This document shows, one piece after another, positions 32,374 to 40,560 of a DNA stretch of 64,000 bases. Under the pieces are notes generated by a model, which ran no database searches, was not told where the DNA came from, and saw only the letters and a program-made list of their open reading frames with translations. The position numbers were made by a program, and so were the translations under genes. Origin of the DNA: Curtobacterium sp. MR_MD2014 (GTDB lineage Bacteria; Actinomycetota; Actinomycetes; Actinomycetales; Microbacteriaceae); assembly GCF_000772085.1 (NCBI RefSeq), contig NZ_CP009755.1, positions 1,612,001 to 1,676,000 on the forward strand. Direction: 5' to 3'. The first letter of the stretch is position 1, and each line of letters begins with the position of its first letter.

Positions 32374-33804
32374 ATGTCTGCTTCCGTCACACCCATCCCC
32401 GACACCGCGATGCCGCCGGTCGCCCACCAGCCCCGCCTGACCGTCATCGGCACGGGGTACCTCGGCGCCACCCACGCCGTCTCGATGGCCGTCCTCGGGT
32501 ACGAGGTCCTCGGCGTCGACGTCGACCCCGCCAAGGTCGAGGCGCTGATGTCCGGCCGGGTGCCCTTCCACGAGCCCGGCCTGCCCGAGCAGCTCGCGCA
32601 GGCCCTGGCGTCCGGTCGGCTGCGGTTCACCTCGTCACTGCGCGAGGCCGCCGAGTTCGGCGACGTCCACTTCGTCTGCGTGGGCACGCCCCAGCAGCGG
32701 GGGTCGCACGCCGCCGACATGACGTACGTCGACTCCGCCTTCCGCGAGCTCGCGATGCACATCGACCGCCGCGCGCTCGTCGTCGGGAAGTCGACCGTGC
32801 CGGTCGGGACCGCCGAACGGCTCGCCGCGCTCGTCGCGGAGGTCGCCCCCGCCGGGACCGAGGTCGAGGTCGCCTGGAACCCGGAGTTCCTCCGCGAGGG
32901 CTACGCCGTGCAGGACACGCTGCACCCCGACCGGCTCGTCTTCGGCGTGCAGACGGCGTGGGCCGAGGCGCAGCTGCGTGCAGCCTTCCGCCCGGTCCTC
33001 GACGAGGGGACGCCGCTGGTCGTGGCCGACCTGCCGACGGCGGAACTCGTCAAGGTGGCCGCCAACTCGTTCCTCGCGACGAAGATCTCCTTCATCAACG
33101 CGATGGCGGAGGTCTGCGAGGCGGCCGGTGCGGACGTCAGCGTCCTGGCGAGCGCCCTGTCCCACGACACCCGCATCGGCGGCCGCTTCCTCAAGCCCGG
33201 CCTCGGCTTCGGTGGCGGGTGCCTGCCGAAGGACATCCGCGCGTTCTCGGCCCGGGCGCAGGAGCTCGGTGTCGGCCAGGCGGTCCGCTTCCTCGACGAG
33301 GTCGACGCGATCAACCTGCGCCGCCGCCAGCGGACCGTCGACCTGGTCACGGAGATGGCCGAGGGGGACCTGGCGGGCAAGCGGATCGCGGCGCTCGGCG
33401 CGGCGTTCAAGCCGAACTCCGACGACATCCGCGATGCGCCGGCGCTCGACGTCGCACGGATGCTCGACGAGGCGGGTGCCGTCGTCACCGTGTACGACCC
33501 CGAGGCGATGGAGAACGCCGCGCGCGCCTACCCGACCCTGCGGTACGCGCCGTCGCTCACCGCGGCGGTGATCGATGCGGACGTGGTCGTGCTGCTGACC
33601 GAGTGGGAGCAGTTCCGCACGGTGGACCCGCACGACCTCGGCGCGCTCGTCCACCACCGACGCATCGTCGACGGCCGGCACGCGCTCGACGCGGACGCGT
33701 ACCGCGCGGCCGGCTGGGAGCACCGTGCGCTCGGCCGACCGTCCGCGTCCGGCACGGTGGAGATCGCGGTCGACGAGCAGGACCGCCTGCAGGCCACGGC
33801 CTGA
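32374..33804 (+). CDS. UDP-glucose 6-dehydrogenase
   Basis: 476 residues. Rossmann start LTVIGTGYLGATHAVSMAVLG; KSTVPVGTAERL, NPEFLREGYAV, the central helix ELVKVAANSFLATKISFINA and the catalytic loop FGGGCLPKD with Cys283 as thiohemiacetal nucleophile. The central motif fits UDP-glucose rather than GDP-mannose dehydrogenases. Makes UDP-glucuronate from UDP-glucose with two NAD+. Last gene of the polysaccharide operon, followed by two hairpins. Confidence 0.9.
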   Translation: MSASVTPIPDTAMPPVAHQPRLTVIGTGYLGATHAVSMAVLGYEVLGVDVDPAKVEALMSGRVPFHEPGLPEQLAQALASGRLRFTSSLREAAEFGDVHFVCVGTPQQRGSHAADMTYVDSAFRELAMHIDRRALVVGKSTVPVGTAERLAALVAEVAPAGTEVEVAWNPEFLREGYAVQDTLHPDRLVFGVQTAWAEAQLRAAFRPVLDEGTPLVVADLPTAELVKVAANSFLATKISFINAMAEVCEAAGADVSVLASALSHDTRIGGRFLKPGLGFGGGCLPKDIRAFSARAQELGVGQAVRFLDEVDAINLRRRQRTVDLVTEMAEGDLAGKRIAALGAAFKPNSDDIRDAPALDVARMLDEAGAVVTVYDPEAMENAARAYPTLRYAPSLTAAVIDADVVVLLTEWEQFRTVDPHDLGALVHHRRIVDGRHALDADAYRAAGWEHRALGRPSASGTVEIAVDEQDRLQATA

Positions 33805-33811
33805 CGGCCGG

Positions 33812-33870
33812 ACGTCTCGGTGGGGGTACCACCGAGGACGCGCCCGGTTCACGACGACGTGCACCGGGCG
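33812..33870. terminator. Tandem hairpins ending the polysaccharide operon
   Basis: A hairpin at 33812-33840 (cgtctcggtgg with one bulge) and a perfect 8-bp stem, 33841-33848 with 33863-33870, between convergent genes. Confidence 0.7.
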
Positions 33871-33921
33871 GTGCGGAGGAGGCGGCTTCGGGCAGTGCCG
33901 CCCCTCCGCGCAGGGTGCTGC

Positions 33922-34671
33922 TCAGGCGCCGAGCAGCTCGGCGGCCTCGCGCACCGCGGTCGGGGCTCCGGCGAGGTGCCAGTCGTGCCCGTGGGCCCGG
34001 ACGACGGTGGCCGCGCCACCGGCGCCCTCGACGAGCGCCCGCCCCGGGAGCCAGTCCCAGTCGGCGCAGTCGGTCTGCACCCAGAGGCCGATGCGGCCCG
34101 CTGCGACGTCCACCAGGTCGCAGGACCCCGACCCGCTGATCCGGACCGTTGCCGCCGCTGCCAGGAGCGCCGTCATGGGCGCCGCCTCGGCGGCGCGCAG
34201 GTGCGAGCTGTTGAGGAAGGTCGCCACGCTCGTCGCGGCGAGGGTCACGTCCTGCACCGGCGGCACGGCCTCGCCGTCACGGGTCGTCACCCCGTCCGAC
34301 GCCACCCACGTCTCGTCGGCGAGCGGACGGCGGACCGCACCGACCCGGAGCACGCCGTCGACCTCGAGCGACACCGCGCTGCACCACGCGGGCAGGCCGG
34401 CGACGTAGTTGAACGTCCCGTCGATCGGGTCGACGGTCCACCGGCGTCCGTGGGTCGCCTCGGACCGGGTGCCCTCCTCGCCGAGCACCCCGTCGTCCGG
34501 GCGGTGCTCGAGCAGCATCCGACGGACGAGGTCCTCGGCGGCGCGGTCGGCGGCGGTGACGAGGTCGGCGGCCGAGGTCTTCCGCTCCGCGTCGGTCCCG
34601 TCCCGACGCATGTCGGCCGCGAGCCGGGCGGCGTCGGTCACGAGGGCAGCGGCGAGGGCGTGGTCGTCCAT
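33922..34671 (-). CDS. Inositol-monophosphatase-family phosphatase
   Basis: 249 residues, leaderless ATG. Metal-site motifs: GEEG (first Mg2+ site), DPIDGTFNYVAG (DxIDGT), and a C-terminal DCADWDWLPG (WDxxxG). The family covers inositol-1-phosphatase, histidinol-phosphatase and 3'-phosphoadenosine-5'-phosphate phosphatases; sequence alone does not choose between them. Convergent with the UDP-glucose dehydrogenase gene. Confidence 0.87.
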   Translation of the reverse strand: MDDHALAAALVTDAARLAADMRRDGTDAERKTSAADLVTAADRAAEDLVRRMLLEHRPDDGVLGEEGTRSEATHGRRWTVDPIDGTFNYVAGLPAWCSAVSLEVDGVLRVGAVRRPLADETWVASDGVTTRDGEAVPPVQDVTLAATSVATFLNSSHLRAAEAAPMTALLAAAATVRISGSGSCDLVDVAAGRIGLWVQTDCADWDWLPGRALVEGAGGAATVVRAHGHDWHLAGAPTAVREAAELLGA

Positions 34672-34683
34672 CCGGCAACGGTA
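34672..34683 (-). promoter_or_regulatory. Leaderless promoter -10 for the IMPase-family gene
   Basis: Minus strand: TACCGT (34683-34678), six bases, ATG at 34671. Confidence 0.7.
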
Positions 34684-34811
34684 GCGGGCGGAGGACGGAC
34701 GACGCAGGCCCGACGTCGCAGCGTCAGGACGTCGTACGGGATCCGGTCCGAGCCGTCAGGACGCCGTCAGGACCGGCTCGGCCCCGAACAGTCCGCCACA
34801 GGCTGGTCGTC

Positions 34812-35381
34812 GTGGACACGAACCGAGACCGACGACCGCTCCCGACACGGCGCACCGGGTGGCACCCGTGGGGCCGGTGCACCGTGCAGCCCGTCTCCCG
34901 CGCACTGTGGAGCGGGCGCACGCTCGAGGTGCACGCCCCGGGGACCACCGCGGGCGAGCTCCTGCTGCTCCGAGCGCTCCAGGTCTGGGGTGCGGCCGGC
35001 GCACTCGTAGCGGTCGCACTCGTCGTGGCGCTGCACCGCGTGCCGGCGGTCGGCCTCGTCGTCGCCGTCCTGCTCTACGCCGCCGGTCCCGTCCTGCTCG
35101 TCCGGGCGACACGGCGGTTGCGTCCCGGGGTCAGACGCTTGACGATCACGGTGTTCCACGGCAACGGTCAGCCGGAGGTGCACGGCGACGTCCGGCTCCT
35201 CGAGGCCTCGCTCGACCTGCTCTGCCTGGTCGAGGACGCCGTCCGTCGCGGGCAGGTGTCCCGCGTCGAGTACGAGCAGGTCTGGGGACAGGTGTGGCGG
35301 GCGATGCCCGAGCCCGCGGCGCGGGCCGCAGGCCGACCGCGGTCCGGCGAGGTCGCCCAGCGGCGTGGGACCCACCGGTGA
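34812..35381 (+). CDS. Two-helix membrane protein of unknown function
   Basis: 189 residues, GTG start without clear ribosome binding site. N-terminal soluble part (WHPWGRCTVQPVSRALWSGR), two adjacent membrane segments (AAGALVAVALVVALHRVPAV and GLVVAVLLYAAGPVLLVRAT), then a C-terminal domain (TVFHGNGQPEVHGDVRLLEA, VEYEQVWGQVWRAM). I do not recognise the family. Its stop overlaps the start of a 27-residue frame (GTGA). Confidence 0.75.
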   Translation: MDTNRDRRPLPTRRTGWHPWGRCTVQPVSRALWSGRTLEVHAPGTTAGELLLLRALQVWGAAGALVAVALVVALHRVPAVGLVVAVLLYAAGPVLLVRATRRLRPGVRRLTITVFHGNGQPEVHGDVRLLEASLDLLCLVEDAVRRGQVSRVEYEQVWGQVWRAMPEPAARAAGRPRSGEVAQRRGTHR

Positions 35382-35461
35382 ACGGCGTGCCCGAGCCGAC
35401 GGCGTCGGCGCCGCCGGATGCCGAGGTCGACGATCCGTCGGTCGTGCTCGGCTACGACTGA
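35378..35461 (+). CDS. Putative 27-residue coupled peptide
   Basis: GTG overlapping the preceding stop by GTGA; encodes 27 residues, acidic, ending VDDPSVVLGYD. The overlap geometry is the same as in real operon pairs of this genome. Function unknown; could also be a chance frame. Confidence 0.4.
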   Translation: MNGVPEPTASAPPDAEVDDPSVVLGYD

Positions 35462-35523
35462 GCACGCGGTCGGCCCACGGGCCGGTCCGCACGACCGGGC
35501 ACGCTCATGCCGCGGGGACCACC

Positions 35524-35565
35524 GGACGGGAGGCCCGTGGCGGCCCCGCCCTGCGCCTCCCGTCC
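35524..35565. terminator. Palindromic terminator repeat, copy C
   Basis: Arms ggacgggaggc (35524-35534) and gcctcccgtcc (35555-35565) with the conserved loop start ccgtggcggc, between convergent genes. Confidence 0.85.
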
Positions 35566-35573
35566 GTCGTCCG

Positions 35574-36506
35574 CTACAGGACCGCCTTCGGCACCCGGTG
35601 CAGGGTCACCGCCCCGACCGCTGCGAACGGGTGCAGCGGGTCCGGGTCGCCGGAACCGGTCGGCCCGCCGAGCTTCGAGTCGCCGACCGCGCTGAGCACC
35701 GCGTAGGCGTCCTCGGCCGTCCACCCGTGGTCCTCGACGAGGAACGCGAACGCGTCCTCGTAGCCGCGTCGGACACTCTCCTGCACGGGGTCGCCGAGCC
35801 CGACGAAGAGCCACTCGTCGGCGGTCTCGATGCGCGGCGCACGGATCGGCCGACCGCCCTGTACGAGGTCGACGGAGACGATCGCGGTGCCCTGCGCCTC
35901 GATCGCGACGAAGGACGACTCGCCCTCGGCCATGATCGCGTGGATGTCCCCGATCGACAGCAGGGCACCGGGCACCCGGACCGGCAGGTACACGGTCGAG
36001 CCGGGACGCGCCTCGGTGACGTCCATGTTCCCGCCCTCGGCGTACGCCGGCATGATCGTCGAGTTCGTCCCCGATGCCGGTGCGACGCCGATGCAGCCGA
36101 TCATCGGTCGGACCGGGAAGGCGTGCCGGTCGGTGACGTGCACCACGCCGTCCTCGATCGGGCAGCGACGGGCGAAGACGCCCTCGGGCATGACGTGCTG
36201 GAGCGCGCCCGATCCCGGCAGCGACACCGACCACCCGTGGGTGGTGAGCTGGATGTCGTGGATGTGCACCGCGAGCACGTCACCGGGCTCGGCACCCTCG
36301 ACCCAGACGGGGCCGGTGACCGGGTTGATCGGTGCCTGCAGCTGCGCCAGGTCGTGGTGCTCGTCGAGTTCGGCGTAGACGGCGTCCGTGGTCTCGAAGC
36401 CGATCGTCTCGCCGGTGCCCGGGGTGATCCGGAGCACGGGCTCCCGGTCGGCGGCGAACCCGGGACGACCCAGGCTGTTCGGCAGGAAGTGGTCGGGGGT
36501 GGTCAT
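35574..36506 (-). CDS. Acetamidase/formamidase-family amidohydrolase
   Basis: 310 residues from the ATG at 36506 (agaaggg upstream). FmdA/AmdA features: AEPGDVLAVHIHDIQ, RPMIGCIGVAPASG, YAEGGNMDVTEARPGSTVYL, GDIHAIMAEGE. Hydrolyses short amides such as formamide or acetamide to ammonia and the acid; the exact substrate is open. ATGA overlap with the upstream permease gene makes these two one operon, so the permease may import the amide or an amino-acid derivative. Confidence 0.9.
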   Translation of the reverse strand: MTTPDHFLPNSLGRPGFAADREPVLRITPGTGETIGFETTDAVYAELDEHHDLAQLQAPINPVTGPVWVEGAEPGDVLAVHIHDIQLTTHGWSVSLPGSGALQHVMPEGVFARRCPIEDGVVHVTDRHAFPVRPMIGCIGVAPASGTNSTIMPAYAEGGNMDVTEARPGSTVYLPVRVPGALLSIGDIHAIMAEGESSFVAIEAQGTAIVSVDLVQGGRPIRAPRIETADEWLFVGLGDPVQESVRRGYEDAFAFLVEDHGWTAEDAYAVLSAVGDSKLGGPTGSGDPDPLHPFAAVGAVTLHRVPKAVL

Positions 36507-37951
36507 CGGTGGCCCTTCTCCGTGGTGGTGGTGTCGAGGCCGCCGACGGACCCCTCGCCCAGTGTGCCGGGCTCTTCCGACCCGACCTCGGTCGAGCGGC
36601 CGGTCCGGCGGTAGTAGAGGAACACCGCGGCGCCGACGACGAGCCAGACGATGCCGCCGACCTTCGCCTCGACGGCGGCGTTGAGCAGGACGTAGCCGAT
36701 GATCAGGAAGCCGATGAGCGGCACGACGAGGTGCAGCAGCCAGTTGCGGGACCTCCCCTTCACGACGTGGTGCACGAAGACCGACACGTGCAGGAGCATG
36801 AAGCCGAACAGCGCGCCGAAGTTCACGAGCGACGAGATGGTGTCGATCTGCCCGACGAAGAACAGCACGAGGATCGCGGAGAGCACGGAGACGACGATGA
36901 TCGCGTTCTGCGGGACGAGCCTGCCGTTCAGCTTGTGCAGGAACGCGGGCAGCTGCCGGTCGCGGCTCATCGAGAAGAGCAGGCGACTCGTCGCGGCCTG
37001 GGCGGCCATGGCGTTCGCGATACCGACGGCGAGCACGTTGACGGCGAAGAACGCGGTGGCCCACCCGCTCGAGGAGGCCTGCTCGACGATGGTGAAGAAC
37101 GCGTTCCCGGCCTCGCCCTCCGGGAACGAGGCACGACCGCCCGCCAGCGCCGACGCGAGCCACGTCTGCAGCACGAACAGGAACGCGACGATGACGAGTG
37201 CCAGGACCATCGCGAGTCCGGCGCCACCGCGGCGACCGGTCGACTCCTCGGACAGCGTCGAGATGCCGTCGAAGCCGAGGAAGCTCAGCACGGCGATCGA
37301 CAGGGCGCTCGCGATGAGCGGTGCGGACACCTTCGACGGGTCCCACACCTGGTCGGTGCTGAACGAGGCGCCGGGCACGGTCCCGCCGGTCAACGCGACG
37401 ATCGCGATGACGACGAAGATCGCCACGAAGACGAGCTCGATGAGCAGGAAGATGCGGTTCGCGAGCTTGAGGGACGAGACACCGAGCAGGTTGATCACGG
37501 TGTTGATCGCGACGAACACGAGCGCCCAGAGCCAGCGTGGCGTGCCGGGGAAGATGCCGACCATGCTCTCGGCCGCGAACACGTAGAGCAGCGTCGGGAC
37601 GAGCAGGTAGTCGAGCAGGATCGCCCAGCCCGCGAAGAACCCGGCGGTGGGGTGGATGCCGCGACCGACGTACGAGAACACGCTGCCCGCGAGGGGGATC
37701 GACTTCGCCATCTGCGCGTACGCGAGCGCGGTGAAGATCATCGCGACGAGGCCGACCAGGTAGACGAGCGGCACCATGCCGCTCGAGGCGTTGTAGACGG
37801 TGCCGAAGATCGCCCACGGGGCGATCGGCACCATGAAGACGAGCCCGTAGACGAGCAGGTCGGTGGTGGAGACGGAGCGCTTGAGCTCCTGCTTGTAGCC
37901 GTAGGCCTCGAGCTGCTGCTGTGCAGAGAGCTCGCTGTGCTGCTGCGACAT
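36503..37951 (-). CDS. APC-family amino acid permease
   Basis: 482 residues, twelve membrane segments. Family marks: VYGLVFMVPIAPWAIFGTVY (TM1), PLAGSVFSYVGRGIHPTAGF (TM2-3 region) and FLGFDGISTLSEESTGRRGG (consensus amphipathic region between TM6 and TM7). Probably imports an amino acid or amide. Coupled to the formamidase gene. The start region lies 97 bp from terminator copy D. Confidence 0.93.
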   Translation of the reverse strand: MSQQHSELSAQQQLEAYGYKQELKRSVSTTDLLVYGLVFMVPIAPWAIFGTVYNASSGMVPLVYLVGLVAMIFTALAYAQMAKSIPLAGSVFSYVGRGIHPTAGFFAGWAILLDYLLVPTLLYVFAAESMVGIFPGTPRWLWALVFVAINTVINLLGVSSLKLANRIFLLIELVFVAIFVVIAIVALTGGTVPGASFSTDQVWDPSKVSAPLIASALSIAVLSFLGFDGISTLSEESTGRRGGAGLAMVLALVIVAFLFVLQTWLASALAGGRASFPEGEAGNAFFTIVEQASSSGWATAFFAVNVLAVGIANAMAAQAATSRLLFSMSRDRQLPAFLHKLNGRLVPQNAIIVVSVLSAILVLFFVGQIDTISSLVNFGALFGFMLLHVSVFVHHVVKGRSRNWLLHLVVPLIGFLIIGYVLLNAAVEAKVGGIVWLVVGAAVFLYYRRTGRSTEVGSEEPGTLGEGSVGGLDTTTTEKGHR

Positions 37952-38048
37952 CGTGGTTCCGTTCGGGGAGACGGTGCGTGGGAGGGGGGGATGACGGACG
38001 CCGGGCGTGTGGCTGGGTGGGCACGCCGGTCGGGTCCGGTGGGGTGTC

Positions 38049-38091
38049 GGCCGGGAGGCGCGTGGCGGGGTGAGGTGCGCGCCTCCCGGCC
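38049..38091. terminator. Palindromic terminator repeat, copy D
   Basis: A perfect 14-bp stem (38049-38062 with 38078-38091), loop beginning tggcggggt. Lies just past the 3' end of the prolyl aminopeptidase gene on the minus strand. Confidence 0.85.
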
Positions 38092-38106
38092 GGCTGGCTG
38101 GTCGCC

Positions 38107-39021
38107 TCAGCCGGTGGGCTGGTCGTCGTGCTCGGCGAGGAACGCCGCGACCACGCGGCGGAACTCCTCGGGCTGCTCCAGGTGCGAGCAGTGGCTCGCA
38201 CCGGGGAAGACGTGCTGGCGGACGTCGGCGATGCGCTCGACGAAGGGCTGCCACGTGGCGGGCGTCGCCTCGTCGTGCTCGCCCGCGACGACGAGGGTCG
38301 GGACCGCCACGCGGTCGAGCCGGTCGACGACGGTCCAGTCGCGCATCGTGCCGACGACGTGGAACTCGTTCGGCCCGTTCATGGTGTGGTACACCGTCGG
38401 CTCCTGCTCCATCTGGGTCTCGGAGTCGACGAAGTCCTGTGGCATGGGGACGACGCGGCACACGTGGCGCTGGTAGAACACCTGCGTGGCAGCGAGGTAC
38501 TCGGGGTCGTCGACGGTGCCGGCCTGCTCGTGCCGCGTGAGGGCGTCCTGCACGTCCTCGGGCAGCTGCGCGCGGAGCTCGGCGGCGCCCTCGACCCAGA
38601 GCTGCATCGACGCGGGGGAGTTGCAGATCGCCAGGGAGCGGAGGCCCTCGGGCTGCCGGACCGCGATCTCGGAGCCGAGCATGCCGCCCCACGACTGGCC
38701 GAGCACGTGGTGGTCGCCGAGACCGAGGTGGTCCACGAGGGCCGCGTACTCGTCCACGAAGAGCTGCGGGGTCCAGTACTCCGTCGGGGCGTCGGGTCGG
38801 TGGGAGCTGCGGCCGCAGCCGAACTGGTCGTGGTGCACGACGGTGCGACCGGTCTCGTCGGCCAGTGCCGCGAGGTTCCGGAGGTAGTCGTGCGCCATGC
38901 CGGGGCCGCCGTGCAGGACCACGAGCGGGAGCGCACCGGGGGTCGGGGCGTCGGGTTCGGTGACGCGATACCAGGTCTCGCCGTCCTGGAACGGCATCGT
39001 GCCTTCGGTGATGCGGGACAT
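38107..39021 (-). CDS. Prolyl aminopeptidase (alpha/beta hydrolase, PIP family)
   Basis: 304 residues from the ATG at 39021; an ATG at 39033 is possible. Serine peptidase family S33: the oxyanion motif HGGPGMAHDYL, nucleophile elbow GQSWGGMLG (Ser near residue 109), DQFGCGRSS, the acid in VVAGEHDEATP and the catalytic His in PGASHCSHLEQPEEF. Releases N-terminal proline or similar residues from peptides in the cytoplasm. Divergent from a GntR gene with an inverted repeat between the two starts, so regulation by that protein is likely. Confidence 0.9.
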   Translation of the reverse strand: MSRITEGTMPFQDGETWYRVTEPDAPTPGALPLVVLHGGPGMAHDYLRNLAALADETGRTVVHHDQFGCGRSSHRPDAPTEYWTPQLFVDEYAALVDHLGLGDHHVLGQSWGGMLGSEIAVRQPEGLRSLAICNSPASMQLWVEGAAELRAQLPEDVQDALTRHEQAGTVDDPEYLAATQVFYQRHVCRVVPMPQDFVDSETQMEQEPTVYHTMNGPNEFHVVGTMRDWTVVDRLDRVAVPTLVVAGEHDEATPATWQPFVERIADVRQHVFPGASHCSHLEQPEEFRRVVAAFLAEHDDQPTG

Positions 39022-39042
39022 GACGCACAGCATGGACCGGGC

Positions 39043-39064
39043 AAAGGTTCTCTGCAATACCTTT
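39043..39064. promoter_or_regulatory. Candidate GntR operator
   Basis: aaaggt (39043-39048) and accttt (39059-39064) form an inverted repeat in the short AT-richer region between the divergent peptidase and GntR genes. Confidence 0.5.
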
Positions 39065-39105
39065 TCTTGTCCTTTAACGTGGACGAAACGCAAGGAGGGG
39101 GCCGA

Positions 39106-39837
39106 GTGCCAGATCGCGCGACGGAGACCCGTGTCGACGAGGTCGAGGACCGGCTCGTCACCGCCGTGGCCGTCGGAGAGTACCTGCCCGCCTCCCGGCT
39201 GCCGCCCGAGCGTGAGCTCGCCGTGCTCCTCGGTGTCGGACGCGTCACCGTGCGCGCGGCCCTCGCGCGACTGGTCGACCGCGGCCTGCTCGAGACACGT
39301 CGAGGACGGGGCGGCGGGACCTTCGTCCGTTCGCAGTGGCCGGACTCGTCCTCCGACGCCGTCGCCCGGACGCTGCTCGCACGCTGGGCCGGCATCCGCG
39401 ACACCACCGACGCGATCGCCCTGCTGCACGGCGCACTCGCCACCGCAGCGGCCGAGCGGATCACCGACGACGGCCGGACGACGCTGCGCACCCGGCTCGA
39501 GGACTTCCGCGCCGCCGCGTCCGGGCTCGAGAAGCAGCAGGCGGACGCGGTGCTGCACCGAGCGATCATCGACGCCGCCGGCAACGCCGTGCTCGCAGCG
39601 GCGCTCGCCGACCTCGAGTCGCAGGTGTCGATCGCGGCGCCCGCACACCTCTGGGGCACCGCCGAGGGCATGGCCGAGATGGAGCACCGTGCCCTGCTCG
39701 AGCACGAGGGGCTCGTCGACGCCGTCTGCGCCGGGCAGTCGGTCGACGCGGGGGTGCTCGCACGTCGGCACGTCGGCATCGATCTCGAACTGCTCGAGCG
39801 GGCGATGCTCCGGGCAGGCCAGGTCCCGACCTCCTGA
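39106..39837 (+). CDS. GntR-family regulator (FadR-type)
   Basis: 243 residues, GTG with a strong aaggagggg site. The N-terminal winged HTH (YLPASRLPPERELAVLLGVG, VTVRAALARLVDRGLLETRR) is followed by an all-helical FCD ligand-binding domain with typical His/Asp positions (LHRAIIDAAGNAVL, HRALLEHEGLVDAV). Likely controls the divergent peptidase and perhaps the permease/formamidase genes beyond it. Confidence 0.9.
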   Translation: MPDRATETRVDEVEDRLVTAVAVGEYLPASRLPPERELAVLLGVGRVTVRAALARLVDRGLLETRRGRGGGTFVRSQWPDSSSDAVARTLLARWAGIRDTTDAIALLHGALATAAAERITDDGRTTLRTRLEDFRAAASGLEKQQADAVLHRAIIDAAGNAVLAAALADLESQVSIAAPAHLWGTAEGMAEMEHRALLEHEGLVDAVCAGQSVDAGVLARRHVGIDLELLERAMLRAGQVPTS

Positions 39838-39876
39838 CGGCGTCCGTCGTGCATGATCGTCGCAACGGAGGTGCAC

Positions 39877-40560
39877 GTGGCGGAGATCCTGGTGGTCGAG
39901 GACGACCCGGCGATGGGCGCGCTCGTCGAGCGTGGACTGGTCGGCGAGGGGCACGCGGTCACGGTGGTCACCGACGGCGTCGCCGCGCTCGTGGCTGCGG
40001 CCGCGCGGTCGTTCGACGCGGCGGCGATCGACGTCATGCTCCCCGAGATGACCGGATTCGAGGTGTGTCGTCGGTTGCGCGAGACGGGCCAGGACTTCCC
40101 GGTGATCCTCGTCACCGCGCGGGATGCCGTCGACGACCGGGTCTTCGGGCTCGACGCCGGCGCGGACGACTACCTCACGAAGCCCTTCGCGATCGCCGAG
40201 CTCAACGCCCGGATCCGGGCGCAGCTCCGCCGCAGGTCCGCCGGTGCCGTGACCGTCGTGCAGGCCGGCGCCGTCCGACTCGACACCGTGACCGTCCGGG
40301 CGACCGTGGCGGGCCGGGACCTGCCCCTCAGCGTGAAGGAGTTCTCGCTGTTGCGGTACCTGGTGCAGGGGGCGCCGGAGACCCGGTCCCGGGCGGAGGT
40401 GCTGCGTGAGGTGTGGGGGAGCGCCGAGCACTTCGACCCCACGATCGTCGACCAGTACGTCAGCTACGTGCGGAAGAAGCTGCACGCCTCGGGCGCCGAC
40501 GTGGCCATCCGGACCGTGCGGGGCGTCGGCTACGCGCTCGACGTCGTGTCCCGTCCGTGA
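39877..40560 (+). CDS. OmpR-family response regulator
   Basis: 227 residues from the GTG at 39877, chosen for the ggaggt site; an ATG at 39853 is the alternative. Receiver domain: acidic pair VVEDDP, phospho-acceptor Asp52 (IDVMLPEMTGFE), Lys in YLTKPF. C-terminal winged helix (SVKEFSLLRYLVQ, RSRAEVLREVWG, VDQYVSYVRKKL, TVRGVGYAL). Coupled by GTGA to its kinase. Likely controls the redox operon that follows. Confidence 0.94.
   Translation: MAEILVVEDDPAMGALVERGLVGEGHAVTVVTDGVAALVAAAARSFDAAAIDVMLPEMTGFEVCRRLRETGQDFPVILVTARDAVDDRVFGLDAGADDYLTKPFAIAELNARIRAQLRRRSAGAVTVVQAGAVRLDTVTVRATVAGRDLPLSVKEFSLLRYLVQGAPETRSRAEVLREVWGSAEHFDPTIVDQYVSYVRKKLHASGADVAIRTVRGVGYALDVVSRP

Noticed and set aside
32374-33804. 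Dehydrogenase as GDP-mannose dehydrogenase (AlgD) of an alginate operon
   Set aside because: The central NSFLATKISFINA segment and GGGCLPKD loop fit UDP-glucose dehydrogenases better; no mannose-activating gene is nearby.
35574-39028. Long fused minus-strand frames joining formamidase, permease and peptidase genes
   Set aside because: They arise because adjacent genes lie in frames open through GC-rich spacers; each gene has its own start and family-typical length.
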